A stretch of 64,000 bases of DNA from Lewinellaceae bacterium (GCA_020636405.1 JACJXW010000010.1:124001-188000); one strand, 5' to 3'; shown: positions 8,797 to 18,395, counted from the stretch's first letter. The notes: a model not told the origin generated them from the letters alone. Program-made: numbers and translations.

Positions 8797-10293
8797 CTAC
8801 CCTGCCGAATCCTGTAGGCGGACCAGCCCCGACTTGGCCTTTTGGTGCAGGCCGGTGCGGTATTCCTCCGGGCTAAGATTCAAACAGCGCTCGAAGGCGG
8901 CCCGGGCGCGGGCAGGATCACCCTGAGATTCATAGATCAGGCCCATTTGGAGAGCCGCGTTGCAGGCATAGAAGTAAGGGGAATCCGCACCCTTCTCAAT
9001 GGTGAACCGGTAATATTCCAGTGCACTGTCATAGCGTTTGAGGCCATGGAGCAGGCGGCCCATACGGTAGTAATATTCCAACTGGCCTTCCGGGTAGGCG
9101 AAGCTATCCGGCCGCCGGGCTGCGAGGGCCTGGTAGCCTTTCTGAAAGTATCCTCCGTCAAATAAGAGGCGGGCTTTCAGTAAGCTGATATCAGGAGCAA
9201 CCCCATGTTCAGCTTCTTGCAGGGCGTTTTTGTCTCCCCCCGCAATCGAATAGCCTTTCTCCAGGCAGGCCTGCATGTAACCCCGGTAGCCCGTAGGGTT
9301 GCCGTTGATCAGTTCCTGCCATGCCATTTTCTGATAGGCTTCCTTGATGAAATTCCGGCCCTGGTAATGGGTAACAAATCGCTGAAAATAAGGATTGGCG
9401 TCTTTATCCAGGCGCCGAAGCTTGGCCAGGCCGAGCATATAGTCGAGGTAGGGAAAGGGGAAGTAAGCTTTACCGGTTTGGCGCTGCTCCAGGAGCTGAA
9501 TGGCTTTCCCGTTGCGGCCGGTGCGCATGGCGATGTTGGCCATGACAAAACAATGCATGGGATTTTCCCGGGGGCGCAGGCTGCTACCGGCAACCGCCTG
9601 CCAGGCTTCCTCCTCATTATTATCCAGGTGCAGGAGCAGATAGGCATAGAGGACCGCCGTTTCTTCCTTGAAGATAAAGTCGTTTTTTTGTGCATAGGCC
9701 AGTACCTGTTCGACCTCCTTCCTGCCCTGGGCGATGGTGCCATCCAGGCCGCCGAGCAGCTTGACGCCCCATTTGTAACTGTCCGGAATGGTGCCGACCA
9801 TAGCGTGCAGTATGCCCAGATCCTTCTTATTCGGCATGAAATCGGGGAACAGTTCTTCGTTTTCCTTCAAAAGTTTATAGGCTTTGCTCACTTCCGTGAA
9901 CGCCCCAAGATAGTCCTCAAAACGGAGGCGCGCCAACGCCCACTGCAAGCGGATGTCAGCCTGCACGAAGAGATAATAGGGAGAGTTGCGGTCACCGGCC
10001 TTTATCTTGTCCAGGCGCAGGTCGCGGTTCTTTTTGAGCCGCCGGTAATCGGCCTCGTCCTCCTGTATGTAAAGGGTGAAAAAATCAATGTAATTGTCGA
10101 TGTGGTGTACAATGAGGTTATTGGGGTCTTCCAGCTTCATTTGCGCCATCAGGGTATAAGCTTCGCCGAAACGCAGGCTGGTTGCGTATTCATAGGCCTG
10201 AAGGGCCTTGGGAGTAAATGCAAAGTACTTGGCAGCTCGCAGGGGCAAGGCAAAAAAGAGGCCGGACAGCAGGAGGGGGTATAACCGAAACAT
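8797..10293 (-). CDS. Exported tetratricopeptide-repeat protein
   Basis: I place the start at 10293 (MFRLYPLLLSGLFFALP), because this gives a normal signal peptide ending near LRAA, whereas the longer frame adds 44 unlikely residues. The protein has 498 residues with helical repeat arrays; the C-terminal repeats (YYRMGRLLHGLKRYDSALEYY and CNAALQMGLIYESQGDPARA) are clear TPRs. The middle (PNKKDLGILHAMVGTIPDSYKWG) is typical of a Bacteroidota family of periplasmic TPR proteins without assigned function. It probably acts as a scaffold in the periplasm. Downstream is the hydrolase gene on the same strand. Confidence 0.75.
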   Translation of the reverse strand: MFRLYPLLLSGLFFALPLRAAKYFAFTPKALQAYEYATSLRFGEAYTLMAQMKLEDPNNLIVHHIDNYIDFFTLYIQEDEADYRRLKKNRDLRLDKIKAGDRNSPYYLFVQADIRLQWALARLRFEDYLGAFTEVSKAYKLLKENEELFPDFMPNKKDLGILHAMVGTIPDSYKWGVKLLGGLDGTIAQGRKEVEQVLAYAQKNDFIFKEETAVLYAYLLLHLDNNEEEAWQAVAGSSLRPRENPMHCFVMANIAMRTGRNGKAIQLLEQRQTGKAYFPFPYLDYMLGLAKLRRLDKDANPYFQRFVTHYQGRNFIKEAYQKMAWQELINGNPTGYRGYMQACLEKGYSIAGGDKNALQEAEHGVAPDISLLKARLLFDGGYFQKGYQALAARRPDSFAYPEGQLEYYYRMGRLLHGLKRYDSALEYYRFTIEKGADSPYFYACNAALQMGLIYESQGDPARARAAFERCLNLSPEEYRTGLHQKAKSGLVRLQDSAG

Positions 10294-10401
10294 GCGCAAC
10301 AGTTTTTTTTTGGGGTGTCGGTTGTAAAGGGAAACGGGGAGCAGGACTAAGAAAAAAGACGAAAAAACCACGAAAGACTCAACCCTCAGGGCTACAAAGA
10401 A

Positions 10402-10486
10402 AAAGAGCCTTAAAGGCATTTGCAAGTGTGGTGAAAGAAAAACTTATTTTTTCTTTCACCACCGGCAACCACCTCTAAGGCTCTTT
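10402..10486 (-). terminator. Nested double hairpin after the zinc-ribbon gene
   Basis: An outer inverted repeat (10402-10416 with 10472-10486, 14 of 15 paired, AAAGAGCCTTAAAGG) encloses a perfect 15-bp inner one (10428-10442 with 10448-10462, loop cttat). On the minus strand the outer stem is followed by a T-rich run, so it fits termination of the gene ending at 10497, but the two-layer form is unusual. Confidence 0.7.
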
Positions 10487-10496
10487 GCTTTGTTTT

Positions 10497-11264
10497 TTAA
10501 GCCTCCTGCGTTTCCTTCTCCTCCTGTCCGACATCCATAATGAAGTCATCGACCAGGATGCGGCCGCAGTGTTCACAGGCGATGATCTTCTTGCGCATGG
10601 AGATCTCGAGTTGCATTTGCGGCGGGATCATGTTGAAACAGCCCCCGCAGGAATTGCGTTCTACCGTCACTACGGCCAGGCCGTTGCGGTAGCTGGTGCG
10701 GATCTTGTCATAAGCCCGGATCAGGCGCTCTTCAATATTTTTGCGGACCTTATCCGCCTGTTTGCGCAGGCGGTCCTCCTCCTTTTCGGTCTTCTGGATG
10801 ATCTGATCCAGCTCTACTTTCTTAGCCTCCAGGTCTTTGCGCTTGGCAGCCAGGCGCTCCTCGGTAGCCGTCAGGGTGTCTTGCTTGTTCTGGACATCCT
10901 TATTGGCGCCCTTGATCTTTTTCTCGGACAACTGAATGTCGAGGTTCTGCAGCTCCAGTTCTTTCATCAGAGCGTCGTACTCCCGGTTGTTCTTCACGTT
11001 GTCGAGCTGTGACTTATAGCGCAGGATCAGCGCTTCGGCTTCCTTGATCTTGGCTTCCTGACGGTTGGCTTCACCCTCCAGTTCTTCGACCTGTGTCTTC
11101 AGGCGCGCTACGCGGGTCTCCAGGCCGGCGATGTCGTCCTCCAGGTCACTCACCTCCATAGGGAGTTCCCCGGTCAACACTTTGATTTCATCGATCTTGG
11201 AGTCAATTTGCTGGAGTTCATACAATTCTTTGAGCTTTTCAGCTACAGTGGGTTCTCCTGCCAT
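10497..11264 (-). CDS. C4-type zinc ribbon coiled-coil protein
   Basis: A 255-residue protein: a long antiparallel coiled coil (about 5-195, dense in Glu, Lys, Leu and Gln) followed by a zinc ribbon with CGGC (about 206-209) and CEHC (about 229-232) that supply four Cys ligands. This is the zf-RING_7 (former DUF164) family, thought to bind nucleic acid or act with ribosome/translation factors; the role is not settled. In many Bacteroidota it is encoded directly after the Nif3-like gene, as here (56-base gap), so an operon rfaE2-nif3-zinc ribbon is likely. A strong hairpin lies just past the stop. Confidence 0.88.
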   Translation of the reverse strand: MAGEPTVAEKLKELYELQQIDSKIDEIKVLTGELPMEVSDLEDDIAGLETRVARLKTQVEELEGEANRQEAKIKEAEALILRYKSQLDNVKNNREYDALMKELELQNLDIQLSEKKIKGANKDVQNKQDTLTATEERLAAKRKDLEAKKVELDQIIQKTEKEEDRLRKQADKVRKNIEERLIRAYDKIRTSYRNGLAVVTVERNSCGGCFNMIPPQMQLEISMRKKIIACEHCGRILVDDFIMDVGQEEKETQEA

Positions 11265-11320
11265 ATATTTAAGATTGTGATGTTGATGTTTGATGAATTA
11301 TTGATGCACGGAAATGCTGG

Positions 11321-12367
11321 TTAAAAATAATAATGAACGGGATTGGTAACGGCCTCCGTGCAATAAGCCGCAAAATTACTAAATTTCTGAGAAATAATAT
11401 CATACAACAGCTCTATTGTGAACTGCTCACTTTCGTAATGGCCAATATCGGCGATCACAACCTGCCCATCGGCGTCAAAAAATTCGTGGTATTTGTAATC
11501 GGCTGTCACAAAGAACTGGGCGCCGGCGGCTTTGGCCGCGCCGAGCAGAAATCCGCCGGACCCTCCGCAGAGGGCCACTGTTTCCACATCGCGGCCCAAC
11601 AGGCGCGTGTGTCGAATGCAGCTGGCCTGCATTGCCGTTTTCAGATGTTCTAAAAAAGCGGGTTCCGGCATCGGTTCTGGCAGGCGGCCGATCAACCCGG
11701 AGCCTACAGCTGCATCGGGGTTGTCTACCGCCGCAAGTTCGTAGGCGAATGGCCGCCCGTTTCCAACAGCATCCAATGCAGCCAGCAGTTGCCGTTCCTT
11801 CCCGGAAGAAAAGAGCACCTCCAACCTGAGCTGGGTATTGCCGCCTCCACCTTCCGGGGAATAGTAGCTGAACTGCTCGCTGGCTTCTATCCGTTCGGCG
11901 CCAGCATTGAACAGGGCCTCCCGGATCGATTCGCTGCGGGCAGGCGGCGCCATCACACTCAGCTTTTTCAGGTTGGCCTTGGGCGCCAGGATGCGGGTTT
12001 CCACCAGCCCCAAGCGCTGAGCGATCTTGCCGTTGACTCCCTGGTGGTACACATTGTCCAGGTTGGTGTGGATGGCGTAAATGGCGATACCGTGGCGAAT
12101 GGCCTGTATGACTACCCTTTCCACATAGTTGCGCCCAGTGAAGCGTTTGAGTCCCCGGAAGACAATGGGATGATGGGCAACGATCAGGTTACACCCCTTT
12201 CCGATGGCTTCCTCCACGATGGCCTCCGTAGAATCCAGGCACACCAGTACTCCTGTTACTTCTGCATTAGGGTCTCCTACGATGAGCCCTGCATTGTCGT
12301 AACTCTCCTGATAAACAGGAGGCGCAATGGATTCCAGATATGCGGCCAGGTCTCGGATTCTGGTCAT
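11321..12367 (-). CDS. Nif3-like dinuclear metal centre protein (DUF34)
   Basis: A 348-residue protein of the Nif3/YbgI/YqfO family, formerly called GTP cyclohydrolase I type 2 homologue. Metal ligands are visible in IVAHHPIVF and DNVYHQGVNG (N-terminal half) and in DIGHYESEQ (C-terminal His and Glu). The two halves flank an insertion of about 110 residues (about 130-235), the PII-like insert that makes this the long form found in Bacteroidota and Firmicutes. The function is still uncertain in any organism (metal chaperone or hydrolase proposals). It starts 3 bases after the rfaE2 stop codon, so the two are almost surely co-transcribed. Confidence 0.9.
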   Translation of the reverse strand: MTRIRDLAAYLESIAPPVYQESYDNAGLIVGDPNAEVTGVLVCLDSTEAIVEEAIGKGCNLIVAHHPIVFRGLKRFTGRNYVERVVIQAIRHGIAIYAIHTNLDNVYHQGVNGKIAQRLGLVETRILAPKANLKKLSVMAPPARSESIREALFNAGAERIEASEQFSYYSPEGGGGNTQLRLEVLFSSGKERQLLAALDAVGNGRPFAYELAAVDNPDAAVGSGLIGRLPEPMPEPAFLEHLKTAMQASCIRHTRLLGRDVETVALCGGSGGFLLGAAKAAGAQFFVTADYKYHEFFDADGQVVIADIGHYESEQFTIELLYDIISQKFSNFAAYCTEAVTNPVHYYF

Positions 12368-12370
12368 AAC

Positions 12371-12862
12371 TCAAGTGTCCTGTTTACGAATTTTAGCCTC
12401 GATGGCCGTTGTTGAATATCCTTCAATATAAGGTAAAGCTTTGACTTCTCCGCCACGGGACATTACCACATCGGACCCCACGATATCGGCGGGCAGGTAG
12501 TCACCTCCTTTAACCAGGACGTCAGGGAGCAGCAGGCTGATGAGTTCGAAGGGCGTATCCTGCTCAAAGGAGACGACCAGATCGACACATTCCAGGGCTG
12601 CGAGCATGAGTTGCCGGCCGGGCTCGTCATTGATCGGCCGGTTGGCCCCTTTGAGGCGGCGCACTGAAGCATCGCTGTTGAGCCCGACCACCAGGCGGCC
12701 ACCCTGATCGCGCGCCTGTGCCAGATAGTGGATGTGGCCATAGTGCAGCAGGTCGAAACAACCGTTGGTGAATACCACGCGCAGGCCCTGTTTTTTCCAG
12801 CCTTCAACAGTGTGCCGGGCCTGTTCCCAGCTTTGGATCTTGGCTTTGATCTTTTCCAGCAT
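12371..12862 (-). CDS. rfaE2: D-glycero-beta-D-manno-heptose 1-phosphate adenylyltransferase
   Basis: A 163-residue cytidylyltransferase-fold enzyme that activates heptose 1-phosphate with ATP to ADP-heptose for LPS core synthesis. The nucleotide-binding HxGH motif is present in GCFDLLHYGHIHYL, and the end of the domain has GYSTTAIEAKIR, the position of the ISTT-like phosphate-binding motif. This is the separate RfaE2/HldE C-terminal form; the kinase partner (RfaE1) is not in the window. It heads the tight group with nif3 and the zinc-ribbon gene. Confidence 0.9.
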   Translation of the reverse strand: MLEKIKAKIQSWEQARHTVEGWKKQGLRVVFTNGCFDLLHYGHIHYLAQARDQGGRLVVGLNSDASVRRLKGANRPINDEPGRQLMLAALECVDLVVSFEQDTPFELISLLLPDVLVKGGDYLPADIVGSDVVMSRGGEVKALPYIEGYSTTAIEAKIRKQDT

Positions 12863-12966
12863 AGTTTTTTTGTTCTCGGCCGATTTTTCTTCGTTCTTGG
12901 TTACCGGCGGGCAAGGATTACCCGATAACTAAAACCCACAACGATCAATCCGCTCACATAATTCCC

Positions 12967-14070
12967 TTAAGCCACCGCCTGCCCCTCGGGTACCGGCGTA
13001 GCTTCTGCTGGTTCGTAATTGCGGTTGATCACCGGCAGAAAGATAAGGGCAAGAATACCGACCAGCACATTACATCCCAGCTGTATGGAAAAGAAGGCGA
13101 TGTTGGCCCAGGAGAAGCCATCGTCTCCACTAACGCCATAGATGGACAGGGCGGTTTGCGCGAGGAAGTGGTAGGTGCCCATCCCTCCGGGTGAGGGAAT
13201 GACGATGCCCCAGCCACCGAAGACGAAGACGACCAGGCCGGCGACCATCGACAGGCCGGCAGTAGGTTCGAAAGCAAAGAAGCAGAGGTAGGTCATCAGA
13301 AAATACATGAACCAGATGTTGATGCTATGCACCAGGAAGAGCCAGGGGCGGCGGAGCTTCCGTACCGTCTGTATACCCTGGAGGAAGCCTCTGGCGATAT
13401 CTGCTATTTTCTTATAGGCCTTCGTTTTGGCGATCTGCCGGCGCAACAGCCAGAAGAGAAGGAGCGCCGCCAGGCCCAGCCCCCCTATCCAGAGGAGCAG
13501 GTTGCTGGTATTACCCAGTTTTTCTCCCAGGGCCACATTTTCCTGAACAAAGGCCAGGATCTTGGCGTACTCCAGCAAAAAGGCAAGGCCGGTAACCAAC
13601 AGAATGCTAATGACATCGAAAATGCGGTCGACCACAATGGTACCCATTACTTTCTCCACGGGTATCTTTTCATACTGGGCCAAGGTGGCGCCCCGGACGA
13701 TCTCCCCCATCCGGGGCAGGCCCAGGTTGGCAAAATAACCCAGTATGGTCGCCAGAAAAGAATTTACCAGGCGGGGCGCGTACCCCATGGGGCGGATGAG
13801 CATGTTCCAGCGAATGGCACGGCTGACATTACTGACCAGGAAGGCCAGCAGCACCATCAGGATCCAGAAATAGTTGGCCTCTCTGAAGTCGTTCGCCACC
13901 TTCCCGATGAGGCTGCAATTTTCCGGGCTGATGCCTTTCAGCGCGCACTCCTCCTGAAAGGCCGCACTCTGCTGCTGGTAAACCAGATACAGAATACCCA
14001 GGCCGAGCCCCAGGAACAGCAGGAATTTAAGAAAATTGAAAAGTCTTTTTTTCAACATAGCGGTTTTCAT
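12967..14070 (-). CDS. Flippase-like (UPF0104/LPG synthase TM region) membrane protein
   Basis: A polytopic membrane protein of about 367 residues, start placed at MKTAMLKKRLFNF (14070); a start 45 bases upstream would add an unlikely leader. About eight hydrophobic helices are seen, including SRAIRWNMLIRPMGYAPRLV and the family signature NLGLPRMGEIVRGATLAQYE in the first third. The family shares the transmembrane region of lysylphosphatidylglycerol synthase MprF and is thought to translocate lipids; here there is no synthase domain. A TATCTTTG promoter box lies about 100 bases upstream. The rfaE2 operon follows after 104 bases. Confidence 0.82.
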   Translation of the reverse strand: MKTAMLKKRLFNFLKFLLFLGLGLGILYLVYQQQSAAFQEECALKGISPENCSLIGKVANDFREANYFWILMVLLAFLVSNVSRAIRWNMLIRPMGYAPRLVNSFLATILGYFANLGLPRMGEIVRGATLAQYEKIPVEKVMGTIVVDRIFDVISILLVTGLAFLLEYAKILAFVQENVALGEKLGNTSNLLLWIGGLGLAALLLFWLLRRQIAKTKAYKKIADIARGFLQGIQTVRKLRRPWLFLVHSINIWFMYFLMTYLCFFAFEPTAGLSMVAGLVVFVFGGWGIVIPSPGGMGTYHFLAQTALSIYGVSGDDGFSWANIAFFSIQLGCNVLVGILALIFLPVINRNYEPAEATPVPEGQAVA

Positions 14071-14170
14071 CCAGGCAATAAGGCCGATGCGGGCCCCGTA
14101 GAATTTACATGGCAAATATTCTACAGGGCGGGCTCTGTGGAATTTGCCTGATTATTCCACGGGGCGGGCG

Positions 14171-14178
14171 CAAAGATA
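14171..14178 (-). promoter_or_regulatory. Candidate -7 box for the flippase-like gene
   Basis: TATCTTTG on the minus strand fits TAnnTTTG. The -33 element is only a T-rich run. It lies between the MerR gene stop and the flippase-like gene start. Confidence 0.4.
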
Positions 14179-14216
14179 TAGGGAATGGTGAAAAAAATAC
14201 GGGCCGGTAGCCGAAT

Positions 14217-15119
14217 TTAACGGACGGCCTTTTTCGCGTTGAGTTCATTCAAAAAAGATAACGCCTGATCAAGGCTGCGGAGGATGGACACATTATCCGG
14301 CGGGAATACATCCTGGGCTACTACCTGATAACCGGAGAGCAGGATGTGGCTATCCTTGAAATTCTTGGACAGGCGGTCGACATACTGTTGCACGGGTTCC
14401 TTGGCAAAAGTCTCCGTGATCATCGTGAAGATGTAATCGGGATTATGAATATTACAGGCGTCCTTCAGGTCGGCAAGGGTGATCTCCTGCCCAATATAGA
14501 CCACGTGGTTGCGGCGGGATTTGAGCAGGTAGTGCATAAAAAGCATACTCAACTCCTGCTTTTCCCCTTCCGGCAGATAAATGAGGAACTTGTTGACATT
14601 CCTCCCGCTAACCAAAGGCTCATTATCAATGGCCACGATGATCTTCTGGCGGATGAGGTAGCTCATGAAATTTTCCTGAACCGGGTTGATGGATCCGGTG
14701 AGCCAGAGGACGCTGAGCTTGTCCAGAAAAGGATAGATGATCTCCAGCATGGTGCGCTCAAAGCCCAACTGCTGGATGTTTGTACCTACGATCCGGTCGA
14801 ATTTGTACTCGTCCATTTCGATCATGGAGATGGTCAGCGCGTCGAGCTGCGTAGCATATTCGAAATTGATCTCGGAGATGGCCGCTACTTTTTCAGCGAT
14901 CTCCGCCTTACTCATTTTGGCGATCTTGGAGATCTTGATGCCGTTCTTATTGAGCAGGGCAATATTGAGAATGAACTTAAGGTCCTCATCCAGATAGTAC
15001 CGAATATTGGTCTTGGTTCGCCTCGGTTCAATAATACCATAGCGCTGCTCCCATACCCGGAGGGTGTGAGCTTTTATTCCCGAAAGCTTCTCTAGGTCTT
15101 TTATCGAGTATACCGCCAC
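14217..15119 (-). CDS. MerR-family regulator with cobalamin-binding-like domain
   Basis: A 300-residue regulator. Residues 1-70 are a MerR helix-turn-helix (YSIKDLEKLSGIKAHTLRVW, RYG). Residues about 85-170 resemble the four-helix B12-binding cap and 175-295 the Rossmann-like B12 domain, as in the photoreceptor CarH/LitR. Key CarH features are altered: the W-x9-EH motif of the cap reads W139-x9-E149-N150, and the cobalamin His motif DxHxxG reads EKQELS. It therefore probably does not bind B12 in the usual base-off/His-on way. Homologues often control carotenoid genes in Flavobacteriia; no carotenoid gene is visible here. Confidence 0.85.
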   Translation of the reverse strand: MAVYSIKDLEKLSGIKAHTLRVWEQRYGIIEPRRTKTNIRYYLDEDLKFILNIALLNKNGIKISKIAKMSKAEIAEKVAAISEINFEYATQLDALTISMIEMDEYKFDRIVGTNIQQLGFERTMLEIIYPFLDKLSVLWLTGSINPVQENFMSYLIRQKIIVAIDNEPLVSGRNVNKFLIYLPEGEKQELSMLFMHYLLKSRRNHVVYIGQEITLADLKDACNIHNPDYIFTMITETFAKEPVQQYVDRLSKNFKDSHILLSGYQVVAQDVFPPDNVSILRSLDQALSFLNELNAKKAVR

Positions 15120-15479
15120 AGCACAAGAGGTTTTGAAACAGGGAGTTACGCTATAGTTGTTCAGCCAAAAAATATTATATCCAAATTATCAAGGTCTTAA
15201 CAGTGGCCCGCATAAAAGGTTTAGAGGTTATTAAAATTTTGATTTCCCAAACGTCGCCGGGCACTTTCTGCCATTTAGTCGGCTACTGCACTACATCTCA
15301 AAATGCGATTATCGATTTTTTGATTAATTTTAGCCTGCTTCATTCCGGGGGAACGCCAGCCTAAAAGCAGCGCTCCCGTAGTCCACCAGCCGATCCGAAA
15401 ACCTGCGGGGCGGCTGTTTTAAGATGCGGAAAAAGCGCATGCTCGTTTAAAAACACAAAGATTAAAAAATAAACTATCT
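15120..15479. other. Divergent intergenic region (360 bp)
   Basis: AT-rich between the minus-strand MerR gene and the plus-strand T9SS cargo gene. Promoters for both should be here, but I find no exact TAnnTTTG box, no RNA gene and no repeat. Confidence 0.4.
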
Positions 15480-18329
15480 ATGAAGTGTAGCTTTACCCTG
15501 TGGACTTTATTATTCACGCTCCTGTTCGCCCCTCCCCTGATGAGCCAGGTCTCCTGTGAATATGTTCTGACCATGATCGACGATTTTGGCGACGGCTGGA
15601 ATGGCGCTACCCTCACCCTGACCATCGGCAATAACGCAACGGTTTATTCTCTTAACCAGATCGATGACGACGGAGACGCCGCCACTGTCTTTATTCCCGT
15701 CACGGAAGGGGCCTCCATCGAATTGTTCTTCACCTCAGGCTCTTTCCCGGAGGAGGTGGAATACAGCCTTGTCGATACAGAAGGAAATATCATTTTTCAG
15801 GATGGCCAGATGGGCACCGAGCCCGCCGCCGGCCTGGTGTTCTCCGGAACGGTGTCCTGTCCCAGTTGCCCGCCGCCCCTCAGCGGCTCCGTAGAGGTAG
15901 AAGATATCCGCGCCTTTATGGTGGGTATCAGCTGGGTGCCCTCCGACCCGGAAGGGGATTTCCTGATCGAATACGACACCACGGGTTTCAGCCCGGGAAC
16001 CGGAAATGTCAGCACCGCTACCGGAGCAACTACCAAGCTGTTTAACCTGCAGGAAAACACCGCCTACGATTTCTATATGACCGCTCTATGTTCGAATGGC
16101 GACACCAGTATCACCATTGGCCCGTACAGCTTCCAAACCCCTTATGCCAACGATGTAGGGATCAGCGAGATCCTCTCTCCGATTACGGCCTGCGGCCTGG
16201 GAGCCTCCGAAACCATCATGGTGGCCATCAGCAATTTTGGGGGTGTTCCACAATCCCTCATTCCCTTTGATTTTAGTGTGAACGGCATTCCCGGAGGAGT
16301 CACTATGCCACAGGATGGCTTCTTCACCGGAGTAGTGGGCACCGACAGTACCGAGGTCACCGAGTTTGACGCCACCTTCAACTTCTCTGATTTCGGCGAA
16401 TACATCATAACGGTATGGACGGCCCTGGAAGGAGATAGCGTGCCGGCCAATGACACCACTACCCTGAGCATCGTCAACATTCCCAATGTCACAGAATACC
16501 CCTATTTTGAAGGCTTTGAGGAATGGAGCGGCGGCTGGACGGTGGAATCCAGCGGCTCGGGTGCTCCCAGTTGGGAATACGGAACGCCCAATGGAGTCCT
16601 GATCAATGGCGCCGCCAACGGCTTCGGCGCCTGGGTAACCAATGTAGACGGCAACTACAACAATAATGAGATCTCCTACCTGGTCTCCCCCTGCCTCGAT
16701 TTCAGCTCCCTTTCGGATGACCCGCAGATCGCGTTCTCCATTGTTCTCAATACCGAGAACAATTTCGATGAAGCCTGGCTGGAAGTCTCTACCGACGGTG
16801 GCGAGTCCTGGTCGAAAGTAGGCGCTGCCGGCACCGGCCTGAACTGGTACAACGACAGCGACAACAACTGGTGGGAAAATGACGGCGGTGTCCCCGGATG
16901 GCATTACGCACAAAATATCCTTGAAGGGACTGCCGACTCCTCCGATGTCCGGGTCCGTTTCGTTTTCTCCTCAGATGGGTCCGTGACCCGGGAGGGCGTC
17001 GGGCTGGATAACATCCTGATCTCCCCACAACTGGACCGCGATATTGCCGCCTCGGCCGCCGAGGTGGTTTCTGCCACCAATTGCGGAAGCCCCAACGATA
17101 CCATCTCGATCAGCCTGGTCAACCTGGGGACAATGCCCGCCGGCGGCTTCGATGTCGCTTACAGCGTCAATGGCGGAGACCCCGTTGTCGAAAATATCGG
17201 CAATGTGCTGCTGCTTCCAGGTGATGATTACACTTATACGTTCAGCTCCACCTTTGACGCTTCGGTGCCCGGCACTTATGTTATTCAGGCCTGGTCTCAG
17301 TTCGGCAACGACGGCCTGCTGCTCAACGACACGGTAACGACCAGCTTCCAGACTTCTGTTGACGCCCCGCTGCGCGAAGACTTCGAAGATGGAAGTGTCC
17401 TGCCAGGATGGGCCTTCAGCCCGGGCATAACGATCGGACAGGCCCACACCAGCCCCACAATTGTAGCTTATGACAACCTGTGGTCGGGCACCCCATCTAT
17501 GCAGATCACCACTGCCGCCATCGGCCCGATCCAGGAAAATGATACGCTGACTCTAGACTATCGCTTTGTCGACTTCTTCTCCGGAGAAGAGGCCACCATT
17601 CTGACCACAGAAGATTCCCTGATCGTGGAAATTTCCATAGACTGTGGGGAATCGTTCTTCCCGGCGCTGGTAGTCACCGGGCTCAATCATATTCCGACGA
17701 CAGCGATGACCACATTAACGGTGGACCTGAACGGACTGGCAGGAGAGATCATCGTGCTACGGTTCCGCGGTGTTTGGGGCGAAGGCGACTATTACCTCGA
17801 CCTCGACAACATCAATATCCGGCGGTGCCCGGAATCCCTGCAGCTTTCAGCATCCGTCGAGCCGCCCTCCAGCCAATCGGCTGAAGACGGCTCGATCACG
17901 ATCAGCGCAGGCGACCCCTCCGGGCCCTTCACCTATTTGTGGAACACGGGCGATGCCACCAAAACACTCAGCGGATTAGGGGAAGGCCAGTACAGCGTTA
18001 CCGTCACCAATTTATATGGATGCACAGAAACGCTGGACGTCACCCTTTCTATATCCAGTGTCCGCACGCCGGCAAAGATCGGACAGATCAGCCTGGCGCC
18101 GAACCCTACCCAGGGAACCAGTCGCCTGAACGTTGAATTTACCCAACCGGTAGACGCACGCATCCAACTGCTCAATGCCGTAGGCCAATTGCTCTTTGAG
18201 GCCGTAGAGCAAAAGGTAAGCAGCGGCGCTTACGAAATAGACCTCAATCAACACGGTAGCGGCCTTTATCTGGTGCGTATTATCGCGGAGGGAGAAGTGA
18301 GGGCCGTCAAACTGATCAAAGCACAGTAA
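15480..18329 (+). CDS. Secreted T9SS cargo protein with type A sorting domain
   Basis: A 949-residue secreted protein. The signal peptide ends near PPLMSQ. Next comes a Cys-containing beta domain (DDFGDGWNGATLTLTIGNN), an FnIII-like domain near residue 145-220 (SWVPSDPEGDFLIEYDTT), two MAM/jelly-roll-like domains (YFEGFEEWSGGWTVESSG at about 342, and LREDFEDGSVLPGWAFSPG at about 630) each followed by CARDB-like repeats, and a SprB-type repeat (AEDGSITISAGDPSG, TYLWNTGDATKTLSGL, about 800-860). The last 75 residues (LAPNPTQG...GLYLVRI...AVKLIK) are a type A C-terminal sorting domain, so the protein should cross by type IX secretion and be surface-attached. The ligand is unknown. Confidence 0.88.
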   Translation: MKCSFTLWTLLFTLLFAPPLMSQVSCEYVLTMIDDFGDGWNGATLTLTIGNNATVYSLNQIDDDGDAATVFIPVTEGASIELFFTSGSFPEEVEYSLVDTEGNIIFQDGQMGTEPAAGLVFSGTVSCPSCPPPLSGSVEVEDIRAFMVGISWVPSDPEGDFLIEYDTTGFSPGTGNVSTATGATTKLFNLQENTAYDFYMTALCSNGDTSITIGPYSFQTPYANDVGISEILSPITACGLGASETIMVAISNFGGVPQSLIPFDFSVNGIPGGVTMPQDGFFTGVVGTDSTEVTEFDATFNFSDFGEYIITVWTALEGDSVPANDTTTLSIVNIPNVTEYPYFEGFEEWSGGWTVESSGSGAPSWEYGTPNGVLINGAANGFGAWVTNVDGNYNNNEISYLVSPCLDFSSLSDDPQIAFSIVLNTENNFDEAWLEVSTDGGESWSKVGAAGTGLNWYNDSDNNWWENDGGVPGWHYAQNILEGTADSSDVRVRFVFSSDGSVTREGVGLDNILISPQLDRDIAASAAEVVSATNCGSPNDTISISLVNLGTMPAGGFDVAYSVNGGDPVVENIGNVLLLPGDDYTYTFSSTFDASVPGTYVIQAWSQFGNDGLLLNDTVTTSFQTSVDAPLREDFEDGSVLPGWAFSPGITIGQAHTSPTIVAYDNLWSGTPSMQITTAAIGPIQENDTLTLDYRFVDFFSGEEATILTTEDSLIVEISIDCGESFFPALVVTGLNHIPTTAMTTLTVDLNGLAGEIIVLRFRGVWGEGDYYLDLDNINIRRCPESLQLSASVEPPSSQSAEDGSITISAGDPSGPFTYLWNTGDATKTLSGLGEGQYSVTVTNLYGCTETLDVTLSISSVRTPAKIGQISLAPNPTQGTSRLNVEFTQPVDARIQLLNAVGQLLFEAVEQKVSSGAYEIDLNQHGSGLYLVRIIAEGEVRAVKLIKAQ

Positions 18330-18351
18330 GGAAGTGACGGGCCAATCCTTT

Positions 18352-18395
18352 AAAGCCGGCCGGGTATCGAGAACCCGGCCGGCTTTACTTTTTCA
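18352..18395 (+). terminator. Intrinsic terminator of the T9SS cargo gene
   Basis: Perfect 14-bp GC-rich stem AAAGCCGGCCGGGT (18352-18365 with 18373-18386), 7-base loop, followed by ACTTTTTC. It starts 23 bases after the stop codon. Confidence 0.92.
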
